Positions 1 through 8,051 are shown, counted from the first letter of the stretch. The stretch: DNA of 28,266 nt from Bacteroidota bacterium (GCA_023392575.1 JAEVYV010000113.1:1-28266); one strand, 5' to 3'. The notes: generated by a model not told the origin, from the letters alone. A program made the numbers and translations.

Positions 1-168
1 GGCAACTACAGCATTTTTGCCGAAGTGGTTTGCAAGGACATCGGTCAGCTCAGAACCATCCTGCACGACGAGCTGCAAAAGATAAAAGGAATCGAACGCA
101 CGGAAACCTTTATTTCGCTGGAAGAAAGCCTGAACCGAAACGTAAAGGTCACTGCCGAAAGCCCATGA
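1..168 (+). CDS. Lrp/AsnC family transcriptional regulator, C-terminal fragment
   Basis: Frame 1 is open from the first base to a TGA at 166-168 and gives 55 residues that begin inside the protein; the start lies outside the window. The residues (NYSIFAEVVCKDIGQL, then a helix LRTILHDELQKIKGIERTETF, then ISLEE) have the beta-alpha-beta pattern of the effector-binding RAM domain that ends Lrp/AsnC regulators. These proteins bind DNA through an N-terminal helix-turn-helix, not visible here, and sense amino acids or other small ligands through this domain. No hairpin terminator follows. The family call rests on one domain half, so the regulated pathway cannot be named. Confidence 0.72.
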   Translation, partial: GNYSIFAEVVCKDIGQLRTILHDELQKIKGIERTETFISLEESLNRNVKVTAESP

Positions 169-253
169 AATTTTTTTCCTTTTTAAAGACCCTTTTTCAG
201 AAACGATGTTCGGCACGCATCCTTACTGGTTTTATGATACAACTACAAACAGT

Positions 254-361
254 CGCTGATACCAAATGATCAAGCTGACAGATAACAGAAGGGAAAGCGG
301 CTGTTTCTGTTTCACGTTTGCCGTCTCACGTTTCCCGATGGTTGCCTTGAAGCGGTTGGGT
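254..361 (-). repeat. Dispersed intergenic repeat, copy A
   Basis: Read on the minus strand, this spacer shares ordered blocks with the plus strand of 16102-16221. The blocks are ACCCAACCGCT at the 5' end; a 26-base core at 305-330 that matches 16135-16160 at 23 positions; a CTTTC...CTTCTGT block; and TTTGGTATCAGCG at the 3' end. The two copies lie in opposite orientation, both in non-coding spacers, with small indels between blocks. The rest of the 169-420 spacer holds no gene that I can support. It has only a weak AT-rich inverted repeat near 363-379, which could help end the minus-strand permease transcript. Confidence 0.7.
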
Positions 362-420
362 CTAATAAATTGTTTTATTGCCAGTGACGCCAGCGTTTGT
401 GCAACTTTTCCGATTTGGTT

Positions 421-1506
421 TTAAATCCTTCCCCTTACGTTCAGCGCATCCCGCAATCCGTTGCCTAACAAATTAAAAGCCAGTACCAGCAGCATGATGG
501 CAAAGCCCGGTGCCAGGGCTAGCATGGGATTTTGTGTGATGATGAAGTTGTAATTTTCCTTGATCATCAGGCCCCAACTGGGCTGGGGCGGCTGCACCCC
601 CACACCCAAAAAACTCAGACCTGCTTCGATAACAATAGCAGACGCAAAATTGGACGCCGCAATCACCAGAATGGGCCCCAGTATGTTGGGCAAAATGTGA
701 CGGGCAATAATTCTGAAATGGGAAAACCCCAAAACCTTGCCGGCTTCCACGTACTGCATTTCTTTAGCCGACATCACCTGGCCCCGAACCAAACGGGCCA
801 CATTCACCCACATGGTCAGTCCCACAGCGATGAACACCTGCCAAAATCCTTTTCCCAAAAGAAGGGTAATGGCAAAGACCAACAACAAGGTGGGAATGCT
901 CCAGATGACATTGATCAGCCACATGATGGCCTCGTCGGCCTTGCCCCTGAAATAACCGGCAATGGCACCCAGCGTAATTCCGACGGTAAGGGAGATCAAT
1001 ACGGTGATCAACCCCACGCTCAGGCTTACCCGGGTACCGATGATCAGCCGGCTCATGATGTCGCGGCCGTATTTGTCGGTGCCCAGGTAGAATGTTTTGG
1101 TGACGACGGGATTTTCCGCCAGTTGCGTTTTGTGAAAAGCCATTCGGTCGCTCAGGCCTTCGTCAATAAATTTTTGGACGATGATGCTATCGCCTGTTTG
1201 TTGCCAGGAGTCGATTGGTATGTAGTCGTACCGGTCCGGTCGGCCCGATACCAGTCGTGTGAAAAAACCGGATGCCGGCTCTCTTTCTTTTTTAACCAGC
1301 AAAAAACTTCTTTGATACCCTGGTTTTTCCCCGCCGATCTCCAGGATGATCCGGTTGGAAAAGGGCGAAGGATCGGAAGCCAGAAAGTACCCGAACATGG
1401 CAATGAAAACGGCCAGCACAATCATCGCCAGCCCCGCCATGGCGCCTTTATTTTTTTTCAAACGTTTCCATGATGCCTGCCAAAATGATTGCTGCTTGTC
1501 GTTCAT
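421..1506 (-). CDS. ABC transporter permease, DppC/OppC family
   Basis: This is an inner-membrane permease of the peptide/nickel (PepT) ABC family. Residues 1-20 carry the typical cytoplasmic WxxxWKRLKKNK lead, TM1 spans about 22-43, and the signature LGTDKYGRDIMSRLIIGTR is at 141-159. The remaining membrane segments run from about 162 to 349. The cytoplasmic EAA loop is at 254-273 (EAGKVLGFSHF...ILPN), the site that contacts the ATPase. At 361 residues it is longer than E. coli DppC/OppC (about 300) because of an extended periplasmic stretch between TM1 and the LGTD motif (about 44-140). It starts at an ATG 16 bp after the glycosyltransferase stop and is probably co-transcribed with it. No DppB, ATPase or binding protein is in the window, so the substrate is unknown. 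Confidence 0.9.
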   Translation of the reverse strand: MNDKQQSFWQASWKRLKKNKGAMAGLAMIVLAVFIAMFGYFLASDPSPFSNRIILEIGGEKPGYQRSFLLVKKEREPASGFFTRLVSGRPDRYDYIPIDSWQQTGDSIIVQKFIDEGLSDRMAFHKTQLAENPVVTKTFYLGTDKYGRDIMSRLIIGTRVSLSVGLITVLISLTVGITLGAIAGYFRGKADEAIMWLINVIWSIPTLLLVFAITLLLGKGFWQVFIAVGLTMWVNVARLVRGQVMSAKEMQYVEAGKVLGFSHFRIIARHILPNILGPILVIAASNFASAIVIEAGLSFLGVGVQPPQPSWGLMIKENYNFIITQNPMLALAPGFAIMLLVLAFNLLGNGLRDALNVRGRI

Positions 1507-1522
1507 CCGCGGAAGATAAAAT

Positions 1523-2644
1523 TTATTTTGTTTTCCGGCCTTTCCACTCGTATTGGCCCAACTGACTAAGCAGCCCTATTGACACCGTATAAAAAACATC
1601 GAGTGGTTGCAAGAAGATAAAATAGCGCATGAGTTTTTGTTTGTGAAAAAACGCAGCGACCGCCGAAACAAAAGGCCATTCAACAAGTGTTTTCAGCAAT
1701 AAATAAGCTCCCACGCCCCACCAATAAAGGGGCTGAAAAAAAGCTGCTGCCAGCAGCACAAAAAACAGGCAGTTAAAAGCATACACAAAAACCAATACTA
1801 CCCTGATTTTAAGGTCGTCATACACAAAGGTTTTGCTGGCCCACCGTTTTCGTTGCCTGAAAAAATCTTTCCAGCCGGGCATGGGGGCTGTGGCAACAAT
1901 GGCTTCTTTACTTTTTAAATAGAAAACCCGGCCGGGGTTTTGTTTCCATATTTTGTGCATCAACAGCATGTCGTCGCCGGTGGCCACCTGGTCAATTCCC
2001 TTAAAGCCTTCCACCTCCGAAAAAGATTGTTTGGTATAAGCCAGGTTGGCGCCGTTGCACATGGCATGAGCCTCACGTGCAACCGTAGCCGCAGTGATGC
2101 CCTGCAGCGTTAAAAAATCAAGTGCCTGAAAAATCTGTAACACAGTTTGGTTGTGGGAGTAGCCAACCGGGGCGGCAATGAAACAGGCGTTTTGCCGCAC
2201 ATAAAAATCGTTCAGGGTTTGAAGCCAGTGTACGGGGGGGAGGCAATCGGCATCGGTGGTGACAATCAGCTCTCCTCTAGCCTGCTGAACACCTGCCTCA
2301 ATAGCCCTTTTTTTAGACGAGGCAGCAGCCGGCACATGGGGCCGAATCAAAACCAGATTCGGCAAGGAAGATTCCTGTGCCGTCCGGGCTGTGCGATCGG
2401 TTGAATAATCATCAACCACCACCACCTCGAAACAATCCCTGGGATAGCTTTGTTGGGCCAGCGCCTGTAACAAAGCACCAATGTGTTCTTGCTCGTTTCG
2501 TGCCGCCACCACCACCGAAAGAAAACGGTGCTGCGGGTTTGTCCCGGCCGAAAACTCGGGCAGGGATTGCCAGCCGCGATAGTAATACATGATTAAAAGC
2601 GCATAGCCCAAAACAAAAACCAGGCTTATTAAAAAAAGGATCAT
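1523..2644 (-). CDS. Membrane-anchored family 2 glycosyltransferase
   Basis: The enzyme should transfer a sugar from a nucleotide-activated donor at the cytoplasmic face of the membrane. From the ATG at 2644 it has 373 residues. A TM helix covers about 1-21 and a GT-A domain begins at LSVVVAARNE (42-51). The nucleotide-binding pair VDDYSTD is at 77-83, the metal-binding DAD motif at 131-133, a GDD acid motif at 223-225, and RQRKRW at 263-268 corresponds to the (Q/R)xxRW motif of processive GT2 enzymes. Three or so TM helices follow (about 283-360). An upstream in-frame TTG at 2653 would add three residues, but it lies inside a TAGATTTG promoter-like element, so I prefer the ATG. The acceptor (polysaccharide, lipid or carotenoid) cannot be told. 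Confidence 0.88.
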   Translation of the reverse strand: MILFLISLVFVLGYALLIMYYYRGWQSLPEFSAGTNPQHRFLSVVVAARNEQEHIGALLQALAQQSYPRDCFEVVVVDDYSTDRTARTAQESSLPNLVLIRPHVPAAASSKKRAIEAGVQQARGELIVTTDADCLPPVHWLQTLNDFYVRQNACFIAAPVGYSHNQTVLQIFQALDFLTLQGITAATVAREAHAMCNGANLAYTKQSFSEVEGFKGIDQVATGDDMLLMHKIWKQNPGRVFYLKSKEAIVATAPMPGWKDFFRQRKRWASKTFVYDDLKIRVVLVFVYAFNCLFFVLLAAAFFQPLYWWGVGAYLLLKTLVEWPFVSAVAAFFHKQKLMRYFIFLQPLDVFYTVSIGLLSQLGQYEWKGRKTK

Positions 2645-2650
2645 CTTCCG

Positions 2651-2658
2651 CAAATCTA
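2651..2658 (-). promoter_or_regulatory. Candidate -7 promoter element (TAGATTTG) for the glycosyltransferase
   Basis: On the minus strand TAGATTTG is an exact match to the Bacteroidota -7 consensus TAnnTTTG. It ends only 6 bases before the glycosyltransferase ATG at 2644, so a transcript started here would be nearly leaderless. No convincing -33 TTTG is found at the usual spacing, so chance is possible. Confidence 0.35.
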
Positions 2659-2749
2659 AGGTGCCGGGCAGTGAAGTTGGCTTTAAAACCCGAAAGGAAA
2701 AGCAATTTTACTGTGAGTTGGGTGGTCCATAGGCGCCTGCCAACATTTA

Positions 2750-2781
2750 TTTGTTTTTCTGGTCCGGGCTTGTTAAATTTA
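2750..2781 (+). promoter_or_regulatory. Promoter of the marR gene (TTTG-N20-TAAATTTA)
   Basis: TTTG at 2750-2753 and TAAATTTA at 2774-2781 (one mismatch to TAnnTTTG) are separated by 20 bases, which is the normal spacing of the Bacteroidota -33 and -7 elements. The element ends 21 bases before the chosen marR ATG. Confidence 0.6.
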
Positions 2782-2784
2782 CTT

Positions 2785-2800
2785 AGTTGCATAAACAACT
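2785..2800 (+). promoter_or_regulatory. Putative MarR operator palindrome
   Basis: AGTTG at 2785-2789 and CAACT at 2796-2800 form perfect 5-base inverted arms around a 6-base centre. The site sits directly between the -7 element and the marR start codon, where a bound dimer would block transcription. Self-repression through such a site is typical of MarR regulators; binding here is inferred. Confidence 0.5.
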
Positions 2801-2802
2801 GT

Positions 2803-3258
2803 ATGTCAAACAACCAATTTAAAAAAGGAGAATTATACAGCTTCATCACCGGCAAAGCATCCACGGCCATCGCCCGGCGGTTGCAGAAAAAATTTAACGC
2901 TTCCGGCGTCAACCTGACCATAGAGCAATGGAGCGTGTTGTACCATTTGTGGAAACAGGACGGCGCCAGTCAGCAGGAATTGTGCAACGCTACGTTCCGG
3001 GATAAGCCCAGTATTACCCGGCTGGTAGATAACCTGGAAAAACTAAACCTGGTAAAAAGGGTTTCGGATGAAAGGGACCGGCGCATCAACAAGATTTTTT
3101 TGACCAAAACCGCGCTGAAGCTGCAGGACGAATCCATGCAACTGGCTGAAGAAACCCTGAACGAAGCATTGAGCGGGGTGCCGGCCGATCAGGTAGAAAT
3201 GTGCAAGGAGGTGTTGCAGAAGGTATACGACAACCTCAATAGCCAAAATATCAGTTGA
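2803..3258 (+). CDS. MarR family transcriptional regulator
   Basis: This is a 151-residue winged helix-turn-helix regulator of normal MarR length. Helical dimerisation segments flank the DNA-binding core. LTIEQWSVLYHLW (38-50) leads into the recognition region DGASQQELCNATFRDKPSITRLVDNLEKLNLV (about 53-84), and the wing carries the family's D-x-R motif (DERDRRINKIFLT, 89-101). An open frame extends upstream to 2671, but that part runs through the promoter and lacks family similarity, so the ATG at 2803 is chosen. The acyl-CoA dehydrogenase gene begins 48 bp downstream on the same strand, which suggests that the regulator controls fatty acid or acyl-CoA breakdown and responds to an acyl-CoA-like ligand. 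The ligand is inference. Confidence 0.88.
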   Translation: MSNNQFKKGELYSFITGKASTAIARRLQKKFNASGVNLTIEQWSVLYHLWKQDGASQQELCNATFRDKPSITRLVDNLEKLNLVKRVSDERDRRINKIFLTKTALKLQDESMQLAEETLNEALSGVPADQVEMCKEVLQKVYDNLNSQNIS

Positions 3259-3306
3259 TAAAAAACACAAACCCTTATTTCAAACAATCACCTTAAACTC
3301 TGATAT

Positions 3307-5088
3307 ATGGAAACAATAACCAATAAAGCATTGACCGGTGGCGAATGGTTGGTGAAAGAAAGCCAGCCGGCCGCCATTTTTATACCCGAGGATTTTTCTG
3401 AGGAGCAGAAAATGATCCGCGACATGTGCGATCAGTTTCTGGATACCGAAGTCATGCCCATCCTGGACCGGATCGACAGCATGGAACCCGGCCTGATGCG
3501 TTCCCTGGTGCAAAAAACCGGTGAACAGGGCCTGCTGGCCACCTCCTTTCCCGAGGAGTTCGGCGGGCTGGGTAAGGATTTTGTGACGTCCACCATAGTA
3601 AACGAATACCTGGGCGCCGGCCATTCCTTTTCGGTGGCCATTGCTGCCCATACCGGCATCGGCACCTTGCCCATTTTGTATTTCGGCACTGCCGAACAAA
3701 AACAGAAATACATTCCCAAATTGATCACTGGCGAATGGACGGGCGCCTATGGATTGACCGAGCCCAATAGCGGCAGCGATGCCCTGGGGGCCAAAACAAC
3801 GGCCCGGCTTAGCGAAGACGGTAAATACTATATTTTAAACGGACAAAAATGCTGGATCACCAATGGCGGTTTTGCCGATGTGTATACGGTGTTTGCCAAA
3901 GTGGACGGCGACAAGTTCACGGGCTTTATTGTGGAAAGGGGCTTTGAAGGCTTTACCCAAGGGCCCGAAGAACAAAAAATGGGGATTAAGGGTTCCTCCA
4001 CGGTTCAATTGTATTTCCAGGATTGTAAGGTGCCGGTGGAAAACGTGCTGGGCGAAATTGGCAAGGGACATAAGATCGCTTTCAATATTTTAAACATTGG
4101 CCGCCTAAAGCTTTGTGCAGCTGCGCTGGGAGGGGCCAAAAGAGCCATTACCAATTCGGTTGAATACGCGGTTACCAGAGAGCAGTTCCAAACCGCCATT
4201 GCCAACTTCGGGGCCATCAAGCACAAGCTTGCCGAAATGGTCATCAAGGCTTTTGCCTGCGAAAGTGCCTTGTACCGGACCGCCAAAATGATCGATGATA
4301 AAGAACAAGAATTGCTGGAGGGTGGCAAACCCTTTAACGAAGCCTTGCTGGGCGCTGCCGAGGAGTATGCCATTGAGTGTGCCATTTTGAAAGTGCATGG
4401 CAGCGAGGTGCTGGATTTTGTCGTGGACGAAGGCGTGCAAATTCATGGCGGTAATGGCTTCAGTGCCGAATACGATATTTCCAGGGCATACCGCGATAGC
4501 CGCATCAACCGCATTTACGAAGGAACCAATGAGATTAACCGGCTGCTGACCGTGGACATGACCCTGAAGCGGGCCATGCAGGGACGGCTCAACATTATGG
4601 GGGCGGCCATGAAGGTGTCGCAGGAGCTCATGAGCATTCCTGATTTTGGCGACGGGGAAGAAACGCCCTTTGCCGAAGAAAAAAAGCTGGTGCAAAACTT
4701 CAAAAAAACCATCCTGCTCACCGCCGGTGCCGCCGCGCAAAAGCTAATGATGCAGCTGGAAAAAGAACAGGAGATCTTGATGTGTATTGCCGATATGGCC
4801 ATCGACACATTCGTGTCGGAAAGCCTGCTGCTGCGGGTGAGGAAGCTGGCAGAGCAGGGTCACAACAATTCTGTTTACCGGGATGTATTAAACTGCTATC
4901 TCTACGATGCCGCCGACCGCATTCATAAAAACGGCAAAGACGCCATCAATGCCTTTGCCGAAGGCGATGAACAACGAATGATTTTGATGGGTTTGAAGCG
5001 CTTTACCAAGGCCCAGTCCTTTAACAGCAAAGAAGCCAGAAGAAGAATTGCCGATCGGTTGATTGCCGAAAGAAAGTATTTTTTGTAA
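3307..5088 (+). CDS. Acyl-CoA dehydrogenase (long, VLCAD/ACAD9-like form)
   Basis: This FAD enzyme makes the first alpha,beta-desaturation of acyl-CoA in beta-oxidation and passes electrons to ETF. The N-terminal helical domain is followed by the flavin/substrate motif YGLTEPNSGSDA (about 141-152) and KCWITNGG (about 181-188). The C-terminal helical domain holds QIHGGNGFSAEYDISRAYRD and RIYEGTNEINR. By family alignment, Glu405 in YEGTNEI is the catalytic base. At 593 residues it has the extra C-terminal helical domain of very-long-chain enzymes, absent from the common 380-residue type. It follows marR by 48 bp with no terminator, so the two are probably one unit. The thiolase and hydroxyacyl-CoA dehydrogenase genes that often accompany it are not here. 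Confidence 0.93.
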   Translation: METITNKALTGGEWLVKESQPAAIFIPEDFSEEQKMIRDMCDQFLDTEVMPILDRIDSMEPGLMRSLVQKTGEQGLLATSFPEEFGGLGKDFVTSTIVNEYLGAGHSFSVAIAAHTGIGTLPILYFGTAEQKQKYIPKLITGEWTGAYGLTEPNSGSDALGAKTTARLSEDGKYYILNGQKCWITNGGFADVYTVFAKVDGDKFTGFIVERGFEGFTQGPEEQKMGIKGSSTVQLYFQDCKVPVENVLGEIGKGHKIAFNILNIGRLKLCAAALGGAKRAITNSVEYAVTREQFQTAIANFGAIKHKLAEMVIKAFACESALYRTAKMIDDKEQELLEGGKPFNEALLGAAEEYAIECAILKVHGSEVLDFVVDEGVQIHGGNGFSAEYDISRAYRDSRINRIYEGTNEINRLLTVDMTLKRAMQGRLNIMGAAMKVSQELMSIPDFGDGEETPFAEEKKLVQNFKKTILLTAGAAAQKLMMQLEKEQEILMCIADMAIDTFVSESLLLRVRKLAEQGHNNSVYRDVLNCYLYDAADRIHKNGKDAINAFAEGDEQRMILMGLKRFTKAQSFNSKEARRRIADRLIAERKYFL

Positions 5089-5099
5089 CCAATACCTAA

Positions 5100-5163
5100 G
5101 GCGGCAGGTGAATGGTGATGGGGAAGATCCGGCATCAATTCCCTGGCCGGTGCACTTGCCGCC
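5100..5163. other. Long inverted repeat between convergent genes
   Basis: GGCGGCAGGTG at 5100-5110 pairs with CACTTGCCGCC at 5153-5163, giving 11 pairs including one G-U across a 42-base loop. It lies between the acyl-CoA dehydrogenase stop and the stop of the opposing membrane protein gene. No T-run follows on either strand, so it is not a standard terminator. Confidence 0.35.
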
Positions 5164-5164
5164 C

Positions 5165-5860
5165 TTATCCCTTGCCAAAGAACAGGGCTAGTTCGCGGCG
5201 GGTGTTTTTTACCTCCTGTAATTCCCGCATTCGTTTTCTGATCAGGTGCAGGCCAACGGTCATGATTACCGAAGAAACAAAACCGGTAATGTAGTATATC
5301 AAAAACACATCGGCCACCGCCTGGGTTTTTAATATATAATAGAAATAGTACACAATGGCATAACACCCATAGGCAAACAGGATGGATACCAGCATTAAGG
5401 TTCTGCCGGCGTTCTTGCCAAACTCAATCGTCATTTTGATGTGTCGGGCAAACAAATAAAAGGTGTACACAAGCAGCAACGCCAGGCCGGGCCCCATAAC
5501 GTACACGGTGGACTCGGGGTCCAGTCCGAATACAAAGGCTATCCCCACTTCATAACCGATAAAAACCGCTGTGGTAACATGCAAAATGCGTTGCCTGGGT
5601 TTGTTGGGACAGAAAAACAACAGCGCGGTAAGCATTAAGGGGATGTCCAGGTAGTTGTTAACCACGCCAAACCCCCTTTGAAAAGAAGCGGCTACCGGAA
5701 GGATGCCTTCCGACATCAGGTTGTATAAAGCAGTTATCAGGTAAGTGCATAAAAGAGCCGTCAGGCTGCGGTGCTGGTATAATTTATAATACACAATTGC
5801 CGCAACCGGTAGTAACAATGATACTGTGGCCATAACGCCGATAATGGCATTCCAGTTCAT
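5165..5860 (-). CDS. Seven-helix integral membrane protein of unknown function
   Basis: The 231 residues form about seven hydrophobic helices, near residues 5-25, 33-52, 70-86, 92-112, 118-138, 151-174 and 184-205. A charged cytoplasmic tail follows (RKRMRELQEVKNTRRELALFFGKG). There is no signal peptide, catalytic motif or cofactor site that I recognise. The layout resembles stand-alone sensor-type 7TM modules, but the kinase or cyclase domain they usually carry is missing. It starts at ATG 5860 and ends convergently with the acyl-CoA dehydrogenase gene. The upstream gene is divergent, so it is monocistronic. I do not name a function. Confidence 0.78.
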   Translation of the reverse strand: MNWNAIIGVMATVSLLLPVAAIVYYKLYQHRSLTALLCTYLITALYNLMSEGILPVAASFQRGFGVVNNYLDIPLMLTALLFFCPNKPRQRILHVTTAVFIGYEVGIAFVFGLDPESTVYVMGPGLALLLVYTFYLFARHIKMTIEFGKNAGRTLMLVSILFAYGCYAIVYYFYYILKTQAVADVFLIYYITGFVSSVIMTVGLHLIRKRMRELQEVKNTRRELALFFGKG

Positions 5861-6009
5861 AGGGTGGGATTTTGGATTTTACACGAAGCTTTTGGGCTTA
5901 GCGTTTACAAGGGCTAAATTATAGGTGTATTTCATAAAATCATAACACTCAGGCAAAATGGAGTATTACCACTGAACGATGTTGGTAGAATTACGAAGGC
6001 GGGAACGGG

Positions 6010-6017
6010 TAGTTTTG
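6010..6017 (+). promoter_or_regulatory. Candidate -7 element (TAGTTTTG) for the amidase gene
   Basis: TAGTTTTG is an exact TAnnTTTG match that ends 15 bases before the amidase ATG. The nearest TTG upstream (5982-5984) is 25 bases away, a little beyond the usual 17-23, so the promoter call is tentative. Confidence 0.4.
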
Positions 6018-6032
6018 TGTTAATTTGCCCTC

Positions 6033-7187
6033 ATGAAACTGACTACCACCATTTTATTCGTGTTTTTTTCGTACGCCATTCATGCCCAAAACGCTTTTCA
6101 GGCCCGTACCACCGGTTCGTTTCCTTACCTGAAATACGGCCTGGGCACCGATCGCCTGGGCGGGGCCAAGATGACCCATCTGGACACCAACGTACTGGTG
6201 ACCGTAATTGACAGCGTAGGCAACGACTACAAAGTTCAGCTCTCGGGTAAGCACACGGCCTATTTGCCCAAGTACCATGCCCGCAGGGACGATTCGGCCA
6301 AACAACAAAACCCGGTTTTAACTTCCAGCTGGCGGGTTTGGGGCGATTCGGGCTACGATTATGTTGCGGTTGGCCTGAGCGAAAGACTCCCCTATCGCAG
6401 CTTGCAGCAAATCAATCCCTCCAGGATTGTAGTGGATGTTTTTGGAGCGGCCAGCAACACCAACTGGATCACGCAGTTAAAAACAGTAAAAGAAATCAAA
6501 CACGTCTGGTATGAGCAAGCCGAGGATGATGTGTTTCGCATTTTTATTGAGCTCAAGCATGCCCAACACTGGGGCCATGCCATTTTTTACAAAAACAATA
6601 CGTTGCAGATCCGCATCAAGCAACAACCCTCCAGCCTGAAACTGAAAGGGCTGAAAATAGCCATTGATGCCGGGCACGGCGGCTCCAGTACCGGCGCTAC
6701 CGGTTTGGTGAGCGGCATTGCCGAAAAGGACTATACCTTGAAAATGGCCAAGCAGCTTGAAAAATATCTGCGCCGGAAAAAGGCAAAAGTGTACATGACA
6801 AGAACCGAAGACCTGGACCTGAGCATGAACGAACGGCTTTTGGCCCTGCAACAAGAGCAACCCGATTTGCTCATCAGCATTCATTTGAATTCCTCGTCAA
6901 ACAAATCGGTCAAGGGCGTTAGTACGTATTACCGGCACATCGGGTTTCGTCCGCTGACCGAGCATATCCTGGACCGCATGCTGGAACTGGACCTGAACAA
7001 TTTTGGCAATGTGGGCTCTTTTAATTTTTCGCTAAGTGGACCTACGGAGTATCCCAACTGTTTGGTGGAAGTGGCGTTTTTAAGCAATGCAGAAGACGAA
7101 CAGCTCATCCTAAAGGATAGTTTTCACCGCCAAACGGCCGAGAAAATCGGAAAGGGCATCAACGATTGGCTTAAAAGCCTTCGCTGA
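6033..7187 (+). CDS. N-acetylmuramoyl-L-alanine amidase (AmiC-type, Amidase_3)
   Basis: This zinc hydrolase cleaves the bond between MurNAc and the stem peptide of peptidoglycan, usually for cell separation. Residues 1-18 are a Sec signal peptide ending near IHA-QN. Residues about 24-85 look like a small SH3-like beta domain (DRLGGAKM...VTVIDSVGNDYKVQL...TAYLPK). Residues about 95-197 look like an AMIN domain, which targets amidases to the envelope. The catalytic Amidase_3 domain starts at KIAIDAGHGG. Zinc ligands by family alignment are His215, Glu231 and His284, with catalytic Glu346 in VEVAFLSN; all are present. The stop abuts the cdsA stop with no gap, so the two transcripts converge. Confidence 0.93.
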   Translation: MKLTTTILFVFFSYAIHAQNAFQARTTGSFPYLKYGLGTDRLGGAKMTHLDTNVLVTVIDSVGNDYKVQLSGKHTAYLPKYHARRDDSAKQQNPVLTSSWRVWGDSGYDYVAVGLSERLPYRSLQQINPSRIVVDVFGAASNTNWITQLKTVKEIKHVWYEQAEDDVFRIFIELKHAQHWGHAIFYKNNTLQIRIKQQPSSLKLKGLKIAIDAGHGGSSTGATGLVSGIAEKDYTLKMAKQLEKYLRRKKAKVYMTRTEDLDLSMNERLLALQQEQPDLLISIHLNSSSNKSVKGVSTYYRHIGFRPLTEHILDRMLELDLNNFGNVGSFNFSLSGPTEYPNCLVEVAFLSNAEDEQLILKDSFHRQTAEKIGKGINDWLKSLR

Positions 7188-8051
7188 TCAAACGCTCAGC
7201 CATTCGGCATAAAACCAAACCGCCACGGCGGCAAACAAAAGCGAGTCAAAGCGATCTAAAAAACCCCCGTGCCCCGGCATGATGGCGCCGCTGTCCTTTA
7301 CACCGGCCATGCGTTTGAGTTTGCTTTCAAACAAATCTCCAAACGTACCGGTAACCGCAGCCAGCCCCGACATGACGGCGGCATGGGGAACGCTAAGGCG
7401 TTGGGTGAAATGAGCGATCAGGCTTATGGCCACAATGGTCAGGATAACGCCGCCGGTGGTTCCCTCCCAGGTTTTTTTGGGCGATACCTTGGACAGAGGG
7501 GTTTTGCCAATAAACGATCCAACTATGTAGGCCATGGTGTCGTTGATCCACAAAGAAAAAACGATCAGCAGCGGAACGGTCATAGACAACTGATAGGCCT
7601 CTTCATTCCAGCGGGTGCGCAGGTCCACCAACAGGGCCAGGGGCAGCGAGATGTACAGCAGGCCCAGCAGGGAATAAAAAATATTCCTAAGAAAAATATG
7701 TTTGGATTCGGCAAACATGATCACCGGCAAAAGGATCATGAAAAGAAGACCCACCCAAAAACCAACTTGGGTAAGGATAACAGAACCCAGGGCCAAAGTA
7801 TCGTTGGTGAAAAAAAGCATGAGGCACCACCCGACCAACATGATGCCGTAGCGGTGGGGGGCAATGATTTTTTGGTAGTCGGGATTGAACCGGCTGACCA
7901 GCTTTTGGTATTCCACCCAAGCCCCAAAATGCACCAGGGAAAACAATAAAAAGAAAGACCAGCGGTTGTACAACAGGCCGGCCATCATGACGATCACAAA
8001 TACTACGGCCGTAAGAGCCCTTGTTTTAAACGTTTGCCAGTTTAATGCCAT
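7188..8051 (-). CDS. cdsA: Phosphatidate cytidylyltransferase
   Basis: CdsA is an inner-membrane enzyme that makes CDP-diacylglycerol from phosphatidate and CTP, the branch point for phosphatidylethanolamine, phosphatidylglycerol and cardiolipin. The C-terminal family signature is complete: S-K-L-K-R, then VKDSGAIMPGHGGFLDRFD, which holds the acidic and HGG residues that bind metal and CTP. About eight membrane helices precede it. I chose the ATG at 8051 (MALNWQTFKTRALTAVVFV, 287 residues). The in-frame start at 8084 would add only a polar leader unlike the family. The gene lies downstream of the CPBP protease gene on the same strand, 97 bp away, and could be co-transcribed with it. Confidence 0.95.
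   Translation of the reverse strand: MALNWQTFKTRALTAVVFVIVMMAGLLYNRWSFFLLFSLVHFGAWVEYQKLVSRFNPDYQKIIAPHRYGIMLVGWCLMLFFTNDTLALGSVILTQVGFWVGLLFMILLPVIMFAESKHIFLRNIFYSLLGLLYISLPLALLVDLRTRWNEEAYQLSMTVPLLIVFSLWINDTMAYIVGSFIGKTPLSKVSPKKTWEGTTGGVILTIVAISLIAHFTQRLSVPHAAVMSGLAAVTGTFGDLFESKLKRMAGVKDSGAIMPGHGGFLDRFDSLLFAAVAVWFYAEWLSV

Noticed and set aside
532..1473. Plus-strand open frame of 313 codons opposite the permease
   Set aside because: It is exactly antisense to a well-supported membrane permease, and its translation is His/Gln-rich with no family motif.
2671..2802. N-terminal extension of MarR
   Set aside because: It contains the promoter and operator and has no MarR similarity.
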